From: CAWKDG01 sp963848355 | GTDB taxonomy: Bacteria > Actinomycetota > Acidimicrobiia > Acidimicrobiales > UBA8190 | Assembly (NCBI GenBank): GCA_963848355.1 | Contig: CAWKDG010000012.1 | Span: 1,922,001-1,986,000, forward strand | Direction of reading: 5' to 3' | DNA length: 64,000 nt | In this document: positions 55,115 to 63,056 of the stretch, piece by piece | Layout of the letters: every line of letters starts with the position of its first letter | Numbering within the stretch: position 1 is the first letter of the stretch | Notes under the pieces: generated by a model | Seen by the model: the letters and a program-made list of their open reading frames with translations, nothing else | Told to the model about the DNA's origin: nothing | The model's database searches: none | Made by a program: the position numbers and the translations under genes

Positions 55115-56354
55115 GTCGTCGCTCCACGAAACCACCCCCGGCGCCTCGACCGCCCGTAGGCGGATCTCGGCCCGGGTGGCCGCCGTCGCCCCGTCGGCCA
55201 CGCTGGCCGTGGACGCCAGGGCGAAGGCGCTACGCGCCGCCGGCGAGGATGTGATCGGGTTCGGCGCCGGTGAACCGGACTTCCCCACGCCGCCGCACAT
55301 CGTGGAGGCGGCCGTGGAGGCGTGCCGGGCGCCGGCCAACCACCACTACACCCCCACGGGGGGACTGCCCGCCCTGAAAGAGGCGGTCGCGGCCAAGACC
55401 TGGCGCGACTCCCGCTACGAGGTCTCGCCGTCCCAGGTGCTGGTGACGAACGGGGCCAAGCAGGCCGTCTACGAGGCCTTCGCCACCTTGTGCGATCCCG
55501 GCGACGAGGTCCTCGTGCCGGCGCCCTACTGGACGACGTACCCGGAAGTCATCGCCCTGGCCGGGGGAGTGCCGGTGGACGTTCCCACCAGCGAGGACAC
55601 CGGATTCCACCTCACCGTGGACGCCCTCGAACAGGCCCGGACGAGCGCCACCAAGATCCTGCTGTTCGTGTCGCCCAACAACCCGACCGGGGCCGTCTCG
55701 CCGCCGGCGGACGTCGCCGCCATCGGACGCTGGGCGGCCGAGCACGACCTGTGGGTGGTGACCGACGAGATCTACGAGCACCTCGTCTACGGAGGCCGGA
55801 CCTTTGCGTCCATCCCGGTGGAGGTGCCCGAGCTGACGGACCGTTGCGTCGTCATCAACGGCGTGGCCAAGACCTATGCCATGACAGGTTGGCGAGTGGG
55901 ATGGATGATCGCGCCGCCCGACGTCACCGAGGCGGCGTCCAACCTGCAATCCCACGCCACGTCCAATGTGTCGAACGTCTCTCAGCACGCCGCCCTGGCC
56001 GCGCTGACCGGCGATCTGGAGGCGGCGATGGCCATGCGCGAGGTCTTCGACCGCCGGCGGCTGATGATCCACCGGATGCTGAACGAGTGCGAGGGTGTGA
56101 CGTGTGTCGAACCGGAGGGGGCGTTCTATGCCTTCCCCTCGGTACGCGGCCTGTTCGGACGGCGGATCGCCGGGACGCTCGTCACCTCGTCGGACGAGGT
56201 GGCTCAGGTGGCGATCGACGAGGCCAAGGTGGCGGTGGTGTCCGGAGAGGCGTTCGGCGCGCCCGGGTACCTCCGTATGTCCTATGCACTCGGTGACGAT
56301 GACATCGCCGAGGGCGTGTCGCGGCTGGCCAAGCTGTTCGCCACGGCGGAGTAG
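55113..56354 (+). CDS. aspC: Aspartate/aromatic-type aminotransferase (class I)
   Basis: 413 aa PLP enzyme. RRISARVAAVAPSATLAVDARAKALRAAGED is the conserved N-terminus, SPNNPTGAVSP (~188), DEIYEHLVYGG, and the PLP-Lys in NGVAKTYAMTGWRVGWM (~250). Related to Thermus-type AspAT, which transaminates Asp/Glu and sometimes prephenate. ATG 55113 shares a CATG with the serC start on the other strand, leaving no intergenic DNA. No clear ribosome site. serA follows. Confidence 0.92.
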   Translation: MSSLHETTPGASTARRRISARVAAVAPSATLAVDARAKALRAAGEDVIGFGAGEPDFPTPPHIVEAAVEACRAPANHHYTPTGGLPALKEAVAAKTWRDSRYEVSPSQVLVTNGAKQAVYEAFATLCDPGDEVLVPAPYWTTYPEVIALAGGVPVDVPTSEDTGFHLTVDALEQARTSATKILLFVSPNNPTGAVSPPADVAAIGRWAAEHDLWVVTDEIYEHLVYGGRTFASIPVEVPELTDRCVVINGVAKTYAMTGWRVGWMIAPPDVTEAASNLQSHATSNVSNVSQHAALAALTGDLEAAMAMREVFDRRRLMIHRMLNECEGVTCVEPEGAFYAFPSVRGLFGRRIAGTLVTSSDEVAQVAIDEAKVAVVSGEAFGAPGYLRMSYALGDDDIAEGVSRLAKLFATAE

Positions 56355-56397
56355 GGGTGGACGAGGACAGCGATGCGAGAGGACAGGTAACGAACTG

Positions 56398-57966
56398 ATG
56401 GCACGGGTGCTGGTCACCGAGAAGCTGGCCGAGCGCGGCCTGACACTGCTCAAAGAGGCGGGGCACGACGTCGATGTCCAGCTGGAGCTCAGTCCCGAGT
56501 CCCTGCTCCAGGTGCTCCCCGGTGCCGACGCCCTCATCGTCCGCTCGGCCACCCGGGTGACGGCCGAGGCGCTCGAGGCGGGAACCGATCTGGCCGTGGT
56601 GGGCCGGGCCGGGATCGGACTCGACAACGTCGACGTGGAGGCGGCCACGCGGCGCGGTGTCATGGTGGTCAACGCCCCCCAGTCGAACATCCTGTCGGCC
56701 GCCGAGCACGCCATGGCGCTGATGATGGCCCAGGCCCGGAACATCCCCCAGGCCCACGCGGCGCTGATGGCGGGCAAGTGGGAGCGCTCGAAGTGGGAGG
56801 GCGTCGAGCTGCACGGCAAGACGCTCGGTGTGGTCGGTCTCGGTCGCATCGGTGCCCTGGTGGCGCAACGGGCCTTGGCTTTCGGGATGCGGCTGTGCGC
56901 CTACGACCCCTACGTCGCGCCCGACCGGGCCCGGCACATGGGTGTCGAGCTCATGGCACTCGACGAGTTGGTGGCCGAGGCCGATTTCATCACCATCCAC
57001 CTGCCGAAGACGTCGGAGACAGCCGGGTTGTTCGGTCGCGACCTCCTGGCGAAGGCCAAGCCCGGCTTGCGGATCGTGAATGCCGCCCGTGGGGGCATCG
57101 TCGACGAGGAGGCGCTGGCCGAAGCCCTGCGCGACGGACGGCTGGGCGGGGCGGCATTCGATGTCTTCGCCACCGAGCCCTGTACGGACTCGCCGTTGTT
57201 CGGCCTCCCCAACGTGGTCGTCACCCCCCACCTGGGGGCATCGACGGCCGAGGCCCAGGACAAGGCGGGAGTGACCATCGCCGAACAGGTGATCCTGGCG
57301 TTGGCCGGCGACTTCGTCCCCTTCGCTGTGAACGTGGCCGCCACCGAGGTCTCCGAATCGGTGAGACCCTTCCTGCCCCTGGCCGAACAGCTGGGCCGCT
57401 GTTTCGCCTGCCTGAACGACGGTCTGCCCGACCGCCTCGAAGTGGAGTACCAGGGGGGCCTGGCCGGGGCCACGACGGCGATCTTGACCCTGGCTGTGTT
57501 GAAAGGCGTCTTCGCCGCGGGAACCGAGGAGCCCGTGTCCTATGTGAACGCTCCGCAATTGGCCGAGGAGAGGGGACTCGAGATCCGCGAAGTCTCGACA
57601 TCGACCACGCGCGACTACGTCAATCTCATCACTCTCCGGTCCACGGACCACTCCCTTGCCGGCACCCTGTCTGGTCCGCGGTCCGAATCGAGGATCGTTC
57701 TCGTCGACGACCACACGGTCGAGGTGCCACCGTCCGAGCACATGCTGGTCGTGCGCAACGACGACCGTGCCGGCATGATCGGCGTGGTCGGTACCGTGCT
57801 CGGGGAGGCCGGGGTATCGATCTCGTCGATGGCCGTCGGTCCCTCTCGTGCGGCGAACACGGCGCTCATGGTCCTGTCGACCGACCGCTCCGTGCCCGAC
57901 GACGCCTTTTCCCGGCTGCGGGCCGCCGACGGCATTCTCGACATCCACCGGATCACCTCGGTCTGA
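56398..57966 (+). CDS. serA: D-3-phosphoglycerate dehydrogenase
   Basis: First step of serine synthesis. 522 aa, the long type with a C-terminal ACT domain. Substrate-binding N-domain (VRSATRVTAEALEAG), NAD motif GKTLGVVGLGRIGALVAQ (~140), catalytic Arg/His in NAARGGIVDEEAL and VTPHLGAST, intervening ASB domain, and the ACT domain (MLVVRNDDRAGMIGVVGTVLGEAGVSISSMAVG) at ~455-515 for serine feedback. 43 bp after aspC. Confidence 0.95.
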   Translation: MARVLVTEKLAERGLTLLKEAGHDVDVQLELSPESLLQVLPGADALIVRSATRVTAEALEAGTDLAVVGRAGIGLDNVDVEAATRRGVMVVNAPQSNILSAAEHAMALMMAQARNIPQAHAALMAGKWERSKWEGVELHGKTLGVVGLGRIGALVAQRALAFGMRLCAYDPYVAPDRARHMGVELMALDELVAEADFITIHLPKTSETAGLFGRDLLAKAKPGLRIVNAARGGIVDEEALAEALRDGRLGGAAFDVFATEPCTDSPLFGLPNVVVTPHLGASTAEAQDKAGVTIAEQVILALAGDFVPFAVNVAATEVSESVRPFLPLAEQLGRCFACLNDGLPDRLEVEYQGGLAGATTAILTLAVLKGVFAAGTEEPVSYVNAPQLAEERGLEIREVSTSTTRDYVNLITLRSTDHSLAGTLSGPRSESRIVLVDDHTVEVPPSEHMLVVRNDDRAGMIGVVGTVLGEAGVSISSMAVGPSRAANTALMVLSTDRSVPDDAFSRLRAADGILDIHRITSV

Positions 57967-57987
57967 CCGGCAGGCCGAACGGACGTT

Positions 57988-57993
57988 TAGCCT
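57988..57993 (+). promoter_or_regulatory. -10-like box TAGCCT before an ECF sigma gene
   Basis: TAGCCT directly abuts a TTG at 57994, excluding that codon as start; GTG 58021, 27 nt later, is the next in-frame start. Confidence 0.4.
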
Positions 57994-58020
57994 TTGGGGA
58001 TCGGCAATGACCGCGTCCCC

Positions 58021-58710
58021 GTGCCACCCGATGACCCCGGCGTGCTCGACGCGGCGCGAGGGGGAGACCGCCGGGCGCTCGAGACCCTCCTCGTCGCGCA
58101 CTACGACCGCGTGCATGCACTGTGTCGGCGCATGCTCGGGAACGAGGCCGATGCGGTCGACGCCACGCAGGATGCCCTGCTCTCGGCGGTCCGGGCCATC
58201 ACCCGCTTCGACGGCCGCAGCTCGTTCGCCACGTGGCTCTACCGGATCGCCACCAACGCCTGTCTCGACGAGTTGCGCCGCCGGCGCCGGCGGCCGGTGG
58301 TCGGGCTGCCCGGTGAGGTCGACGAGGACTGGGACCGTTCCGGTCCCGTGCCGTCCGGACGCGCCGGCGCCGACGCCTACCAGCCGGCTTTCGGCACGAC
58401 GGCCATGGACCCCGGCGACGAGGCAACCACTCACGTCGACGTGGACGCGGCGTTGCGCCTGTTGGCACCGGAACATCGCGTCGCCGTGGTGCTGCGCGAC
58501 CTGTGTGACCTGCCCTACGACGAGATCGCCGTCATCCTGGACGTGCCCATCGGAACGGTGCGGTCCCGTATCGCCCGGGGGCGTGCCGCGCTGGCCGACC
58601 TGATCACCGGCGACCGGGAGGCCACCGGGCCGGAAGGTGCCGAAGCAGGGAACGCAACGGGTGTCCAGGTCGTCAAACCAGGCAAGAGCACCGAAGGCCG
58701 AACACCATGA
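58021..58710 (+). CDS. ECF-type RNA polymerase sigma factor
   Basis: 229 aa from GTG 58021. Region 2: ALETLLVAHYDRVHALCRRMLGNEADAVDATQDALLSAVRAI; region 4: LLAPEHRVAVVLRDLCDLPYDEIAVILDVPIGTVRSRIARGRAAL with HTH. Linker of ~50 residues is longer than usual. A 28-residue tail precedes the 4-bp overlap with a zinc anti-sigma gene, so this is a RsrA/ZAS-type sigma module probably sensing redox or envelope stress. Confidence 0.9.
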   Translation: MPPDDPGVLDAARGGDRRALETLLVAHYDRVHALCRRMLGNEADAVDATQDALLSAVRAITRFDGRSSFATWLYRIATNACLDELRRRRRRPVVGLPGEVDEDWDRSGPVPSGRAGADAYQPAFGTTAMDPGDEATTHVDVDAALRLLAPEHRVAVVLRDLCDLPYDEIAVILDVPIGTVRSRIARGRAALADLITGDREATGPEGAEAGNATGVQVVKPGKSTEGRTP

Positions 58711-59600
58711 CCCACGCCCATGTGAACGACGAGCAGCTGTCCGCCCACCTTGACGGTGAGGGGCACAACGGGCCGCCCGACGACACTCCCGATGGGGGAC
58801 TCGAGGCGCAGATCGCCAGCTGTGACGCGTGCCGTCGGCGCCTGGCCGCCTTGTCCGACGCCCGCGCCCTCGTGCGCCGCCCTGTCGTGGCCGTGCCGCC
58901 ATCGGTGCGCGCGCAGGCGGTGGAGTCGGCCATCGCCGAGGTACTCGGGCCCGAGACCGGCGTCGGTTCGACGTCCGAGTTGGCGGCACACCGGGCCCGG
59001 AGGTCGGCCTGGCCGCCCCGGGCACTGGTCGGAGCCGCCGCCGCCGTTGCCGTCCTGGTCGTCGCCATCGGTATCTCTCGCACCGTGTCGCACAGCAGCT
59101 CCCCGACGGCGTCGTCCGCATCCGCCCCGGTGACAAGACATCGGGCGGCGACGTCGGGAGCTCCGCAGAAGGCGCTCCTTTCCCCGACGGCATCCATTCC
59201 CGATCTCGGCTCCGTCTCCTCTCCGCAGAACCTCAGATCACGGCTGGCGCCGGTGTTGGCGTCGGGGAACGATGTGCTCGGCACGCAGGGCAAGGCGGCG
59301 ACCCAAGGTTCCCCGGGCATCAGCAGTGCCACCCCGTCGTCCACCTCATTCGAGGCCGCCGGCACCGTGCCGGCCCAGTTCAACTCATGCGTGGCGGCGG
59401 CGCAGCGAGTGCCGGGAACGTCAGGCGCTCTGGAGCTCGTGGCCGCCGTGACGTATCGCCACACGCCCGCACTCGTCGTGGTGACCTCTGGCACGGGTGA
59501 CTCGTCGAGGGCGGCGCCGGGATCGACGGGGGTGTCGGGGCCCCTCGCCGTCGTGGTGGCCCGCTCGGATTGTCGAGTGCTGGCGCGCACGACGCCTTGA
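58707..59600 (+). CDS. Zinc-type (zf-HC2) anti-sigma factor
   Basis: 297 aa. The N-terminal ~60 residues have the HxxxC-like zinc anti-sigma features: LSAHLDGE with a His and CDACRRRLAAL with the CxxC. One TM helix (ALVGAAAAVAVLVVAIGIS, ~108-126), then a Ser/Ala-rich outer domain of ~165 residues with two Cys near the end. ATG overlaps the sigma stop by 4 bp. Most likely binds and inhibits the partner sigma until a signal breaks the zinc site or triggers proteolysis. Confidence 0.85.
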   Translation: MTHAHVNDEQLSAHLDGEGHNGPPDDTPDGGLEAQIASCDACRRRLAALSDARALVRRPVVAVPPSVRAQAVESAIAEVLGPETGVGSTSELAAHRARRSAWPPRALVGAAAAVAVLVVAIGISRTVSHSSSPTASSASAPVTRHRAATSGAPQKALLSPTASIPDLGSVSSPQNLRSRLAPVLASGNDVLGTQGKAATQGSPGISSATPSSTSFEAAGTVPAQFNSCVAAAQRVPGTSGALELVAAVTYRHTPALVVVTSGTGDSSRAAPGSTGVSGPLAVVVARSDCRVLARTTP

Positions 59601-59610
59601 CCCACCGCCG

Positions 59611-60618
59611 TCACGCCGGGGTGATCACGTGCCGGCGACGCCGGATCACCCAGAGGGCGATCGAGCCCACCAGGGCCATCACGAGGAGCACGGGCAGAGC
59701 CCAGCCGACACCCACCGCCAGTCCGTCCAGGACGGCCAGGGAGTTGTGACGCAGGTACCGCCAGGCCGTGGTGGCCGCGTTGGCGCTGGGGCGGGGCCTC
59801 GGGGCCGACACGATGGGCGCTCCCGGAGCGGTGAGGCCGACCGTCACCGTCGCCAGCTCGGCGGAGTTCTCGAGGACGGCCTCGGCGGCCTGGAGCCTTT
59901 GCAGCTGCTGCTGCACGGGGAGGAGCTGATTCTGAATCTGCAGGAAGGTGCCGGTATCGGTGGCCTCGGCCAGCTTCTTCTCGAGCAGGATGACCTCGTC
60001 CTGCAACACGGTGATGGACGCCGCGTTCTCCGCCACCTGGGCGGTGACGTCCTGGCCGTTGAGCTTCTGGTCCTCCACCGTGCCGAGGCTCGACACCTTG
60101 GCGATGGCGTCGGCGAAGTTCGCATCGAGGACACGAAACGTGATGGTGGCGGCGACCGGCGATGTTCTTGCCGTCCCCCCCGACACCGATGAGCTGTCGA
60201 CGTAGCCACCGTCTGTTCCGGCCAGCACGGTGAGAGCCTGGAGTACCGAGGCCAACTTCCCCTTTCCCACCCGCATCTGGACGGTGGCCGTATGCACGAC
60301 CAGGGGTGTCACGGCCGAGACGGCCACCGCCGGCAGCCTGGAGTCGGCACTCGACGCCGTACCCGGGGCCGAGGAGGACGCCACGGGCGCCCCCGCCGTG
60401 CCGAAGGCCGCCGCCCCCGACGTGGAGTGCTGAGGTCCGAGCTCGGCCGACTTGGAGGACGTTCCCGCGGACCGGGCCGAGGGGACCGACGCCGGGGCGC
60501 TGGCGGCGCCCGTCGGCGCCGTGCCCCCGGCGAGGAGGTGGCGACCTGTCACCACGCCAGCGACGAGGACCGCAACGGTGGCGATGACAGCGATGATCTT
60601 GGGACGGTTCCGGTGCAT
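59611..60618 (-). CDS. DUF4349 membrane protein
   Basis: 335 aa from ATG 60618, chosen because GAGGAGG lies 5 nt upstream; the frame extends further through a tandem repeat, encoding (ADPE)n, but without a ribosome site. N-terminal TM (IIAVIATVAVLVAGVVTGRHL), Ala/Ser stalk, DUF4349 domain with VVHTATVQMRVGKGKLASV and a long coiled coil (ITVLQDEVILLEKKLAEATDTGTFLQIQNQLLPV), and a C-terminal TM (ALPVLLVMALVGSIALWVI). Convergent with the anti-sigma gene, 10 bp apart. Function unknown. Confidence 0.8.
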   Translation of the reverse strand: MHRNRPKIIAVIATVAVLVAGVVTGRHLLAGGTAPTGAASAPASVPSARSAGTSSKSAELGPQHSTSGAAAFGTAGAPVASSSAPGTASSADSRLPAVAVSAVTPLVVHTATVQMRVGKGKLASVLQALTVLAGTDGGYVDSSSVSGGTARTSPVAATITFRVLDANFADAIAKVSSLGTVEDQKLNGQDVTAQVAENAASITVLQDEVILLEKKLAEATDTGTFLQIQNQLLPVQQQLQRLQAAEAVLENSAELATVTVGLTAPGAPIVSAPRPRPSANAATTAWRYLRHNSLAVLDGLAVGVGWALPVLLVMALVGSIALWVIRRRRHVITPA

Positions 60619-60708
60619 GAGGGCCTCCTCGGCGTCTCTCGCCTGGCGACCGGCATCGAGCCGGTCCCTGACTTCGACGTCGGGTGTGGCGTCCCGGTTC
60701 CCTTCAGG

Positions 60709-60792
60709 AGCTACCGGGTCAGCTACCGGGGCAGCTTCCGGGTCAGCTTCCGGGTCAGCTTCCGGGTCAGCTTCCGGGTCAGCTTCCGGGTC
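60709..60792 (+). repeat. 12-bp tandem repeat, seven copies
   Basis: Seven head-to-tail units; the last five are identical AGCTTCCGGGTC, the first two AGCTACCGGGTC and AGCTACCGGGGC. It lies between the small membrane-protein gene (whose stop codon is in it) and the DUF4349 start. Divisible by three, so copy-number change would keep any extended reading frame. Confidence 0.95.
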
Positions 60793-60970
60793 GATCCCGG
60801 CCGGGTGCCACCGGGACCGCCGGCCAGTTGTCGAAGCTACCGGTGCGGATGGGGTCACCGGCGCGGGATGACGACGGTTGCCCGAGGATCGTCCGCCCCA
60901 CGCGGACCACGCCTCCGATCACGGCGGCGGTGAGTACCAGGCGGGCCGTTACCCGCACGACCCGTCGCAC
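60779..60970 (-). CDS. Small single-TM protein
   Basis: 63 aa from GTG 60970 with GGAGGAGGA ~10 nt upstream. Begins VRRVVRVTARLVLTAAVIGGVVRVG, one TM helix with a positively charged start, then a short tail ending in a Trp-Pro segment (TGSFDNWPAVPVAP) that looks conserved rather than random. No known function; its stop lies in the 12-bp tandem repeat. Could form a unit with the DUF4349 gene. Confidence 0.55.
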   Translation of the reverse strand: MRRVVRVTARLVLTAAVIGGVVRVGRTILGQPSSSRAGDPIRTGSFDNWPAVPVAPGRDRPGS

Positions 60971-61133
60971 AGTCGACCCGTCCTCCTCCGCTCGTCCAAC
61001 CCGAGTCTTCTCGAGGCTCCCGCAGGCACGCGTGAGCGACCCCGTCGGCATCCCAGGGGTGAGCGTAGCAACGTGGCGTCGGAGCTCGGCCGGCACGGAT
61101 ACCCGGCGTTGGCGATGGACGAGCCGCATTGCC

Positions 61134-61162
61134 TTGACCCGGAGGCCATTGTTTGCCAGCAT
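61134..61162 (+). promoter_or_regulatory. Possible leuA-operon promoter
   Basis: TTGACC (61134-61139), 17-bp spacer, CAGCAT (61157-61162); the leader-peptide ATG is 9 nt downstream, the same distance as at ilvB. Confidence 0.4.
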
Positions 61163-61171
61163 TGGGGGATC

Positions 61172-61213
61172 ATGACTGTGTACGTGTTCGTCACCGACCT
61201 GCTTCTTACCTGA
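61172..61213 (+). CDS. leuA leader peptide (attenuator)
   Basis: 13-codon ORF MTVYVFVTDLLLT with three Val and three consecutive Leu codons (CTG CTT CTT); CTT is uncommon in this GC-rich DNA, which favours stalling when Leu-tRNA is short. GGGGGA lies just upstream. Its end, Leu-Thr-stop (ACC TGA), is the same as in the ilvB leader. Followed by two hairpins, the second a canonical terminator. Too short for normal gene calling. Confidence 0.85.
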   Translation: MTVYVFVTDLLLT

Positions 61214-61214
61214 C

Positions 61215-61238
61215 GGCGAGCGCCACATCGCGCTCGCC
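61215..61238 (+). promoter_or_regulatory. Hairpin 1 of the leuA attenuator
   Basis: 9-bp perfect stem GGCGAGCGC / GCGCTCGCC with loop CACATC, starting one base after the leader stop codon. Confidence 0.75.
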
Positions 61239-61244
61239 GATACG

Positions 61245-61278
61245 CCCCCTGCGCCGCAAGGCCAGGGGGTTTCTTCTT
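61245..61278 (+). terminator. leuA attenuator terminator
   Basis: Stem CCCCCTG / CAGGGGG continued by GCC / GGC on a GCAA tetraloop (one bulged C), then TTTCTTCTT. The best intrinsic terminator in the window and located inside the leuA leader, not after a gene. Confidence 0.9.
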
Positions 61279-61394
61279 GGGCCGACACCGATGCAAGTCG
61301 ACCGGTTCGAGACGGCGATCACCATGAGTGGTGCCACGTCGAGGTGAGGCAGACCAGGTGACACGGGCAGAGGGACGACGAAGAGCGAGGACGG

Positions 61395-63017
61395 ATGATG
61401 AAGGACAGCGCCGAGAACACACAGAGCACGTCGCCGGCCGCACACACCGGCCCGGGCGCCGGCGGGGGCCACCTCGTCGTCTTCGACACGACCCTGCGCG
61501 ACGGCGAGCAGTCGCCGGGGATCTCGCTCGACGTCGCCGAGAAGCTCGAGATCGCCGAGCAGCTGGCCCGGGTCGGTGTCGACTACATCGAGGCGGGGTT
61601 CCCCGTGGCCAGTCAGGGGGACTTCGAGGCGGTGCAGGCGATCGCCCGATCCGTGGGTGTCAGCACCGACGCGCCCGCCATCTGCGGGCTGTCGCGCACC
61701 CAGCTGTCCGACGTCGACCGGTGCTGGGAGGCGTTGCGCGACGCTGATCGGGCGCGCATCCACGTGTTCATCTCCACCAGCCCCCAGCACATGGAGCACA
61801 TGCTCAAGATGACCGAGGCGCAGGTCCTGGCCGAGACCCGCGGTGGCGTGGCCCGGGCGCGAGAGCACACCGACGACGTCGAGTTCAGCCCCCAGGACGC
61901 CACGAGGACACCCCTCGACTTCATGCTCGAGGTCCTGAGAGCGGCGGTCGAGGCGGGGGCGACCACATTGAACATCCCCGACACCGTGGGTTACGGCATC
62001 CCGTGGGACTTCGGGGCGCTCATCCAGCACGTCCGCAAGGAGGTGGCCGGCGACTACGTCATCTCCACTCACTGTCACAACGATCTCGGTCTGGCCACCG
62101 CGAACACCCTGGCCGGTGTCCAGGCCGGCGCCCGGCAGGTCGAGGTCTGCGTGAACGGTCTCGGTGAGCGGGCGGGGAACGCCGCCCTCGAAGAGGTGGT
62201 CATGGCCGTCCGGATCCGGCCCGATCAATTCCCCGACGTGTCCACCACCGTGCGAACCGAGGAGCTGGCCCGGGCGTCGCGGCTGGTCGCCCGCCTGACC
62301 GGGTACCCGGTGCAGTACAACAAGGCGATCGTGGGCCGCAACGCCTTCGCCCACGAGTCGGGTATCCACCAGCACGGCGTGCTGGCCGACCGCTCCACCT
62401 ACGAGATCATCGAGGCGGCCAGCGTCGGACAGGTCGGTCGACAGATCGTCCTCGGCAAGCATTCGGGTCGCCATGCCTTCGCCGACACGCTGGAGAAAAT
62501 GGGCATCCACGTGCAAGGTGACGGGCTGAACCAGGCCTTCACCCGGTTCAAGGAGTTCGCCGACCGCAAGGTCGAGATCACCGAAGCCGACCTCGAGGCC
62601 ATCGTGGCCGAGGAGCTCGGCCAGGACGTCCTGGCGGGCTTCCAGCTCGAGAGCCTCGAAGTGTCGGGCGGGACGGTCGGTATGCCCCGCGCCAGCGTCG
62701 TCATCAGCCGTGCCGGTGACAAGCAGGAGGCTTCGGCCGAGGGCAACGGCATGATCGACGCCGCCTGCGGTGCCATCCGCAGCGCGACGGGATTCGAGTC
62801 ACGCCTGATCGGGTTCAACGTGTCCTCGGTCACCGGTGGGATCGACGCCCTCGGAGATGTCGTCGTGCAGCTCGAGGCGGACGGAGTGAAGGTGTCGGGG
62901 CGTGGTGTTTCCACCGACGTGGTGGAAGCCTCGGCCCGGGCCTACCTGGCGGCCGTGAACCGGCTGGCCAGGATCCGTGCCCGCAACGAGGAACGACAGG
63001 TGGACATCGGACCGTAG
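61395..63017 (+). CDS. leuA: 2-isopropylmalate synthase
   Basis: First committed step of leucine synthesis: acetyl-CoA plus 2-ketoisovalerate. 540 aa, the long type with a C-terminal regulatory LeuA dimer domain. Metal and catalytic motif VVFDTTLRDGEQSPGISL (~33-50), STHCHNDLGLATAN (~220) and the FAHESGIHQHG segment (~318). ATG 61395 (61398 alternative). Leucine-responsive attenuator directly upstream. leuB/C/D not in the window. Confidence 0.95.
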   Translation: MMKDSAENTQSTSPAAHTGPGAGGGHLVVFDTTLRDGEQSPGISLDVAEKLEIAEQLARVGVDYIEAGFPVASQGDFEAVQAIARSVGVSTDAPAICGLSRTQLSDVDRCWEALRDADRARIHVFISTSPQHMEHMLKMTEAQVLAETRGGVARAREHTDDVEFSPQDATRTPLDFMLEVLRAAVEAGATTLNIPDTVGYGIPWDFGALIQHVRKEVAGDYVISTHCHNDLGLATANTLAGVQAGARQVEVCVNGLGERAGNAALEEVVMAVRIRPDQFPDVSTTVRTEELARASRLVARLTGYPVQYNKAIVGRNAFAHESGIHQHGVLADRSTYEIIEAASVGQVGRQIVLGKHSGRHAFADTLEKMGIHVQGDGLNQAFTRFKEFADRKVEITEADLEAIVAEELGQDVLAGFQLESLEVSGGTVGMPRASVVISRAGDKQEASAEGNGMIDAACGAIRSATGFESRLIGFNVSSVTGGIDALGDVVVQLEADGVKVSGRGVSTDVVEASARAYLAAVNRLARIRARNEERQVDIGP

Positions 63018-63056
63018 TTCCGGTCTACCCGCGGTCTTGTGGCGCCTGGTCGGCCG

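Noticed and set aside
57994..58020. TTG start for the ECF sigma gene
   Set aside because: It directly abuts the TAGCCT box, leaving no room for a transcript start before it.
60709..60792. CRISPR-like array
   Set aside because: Units are 12 bp, directly abutting with no spacers, and no cas genes are present.
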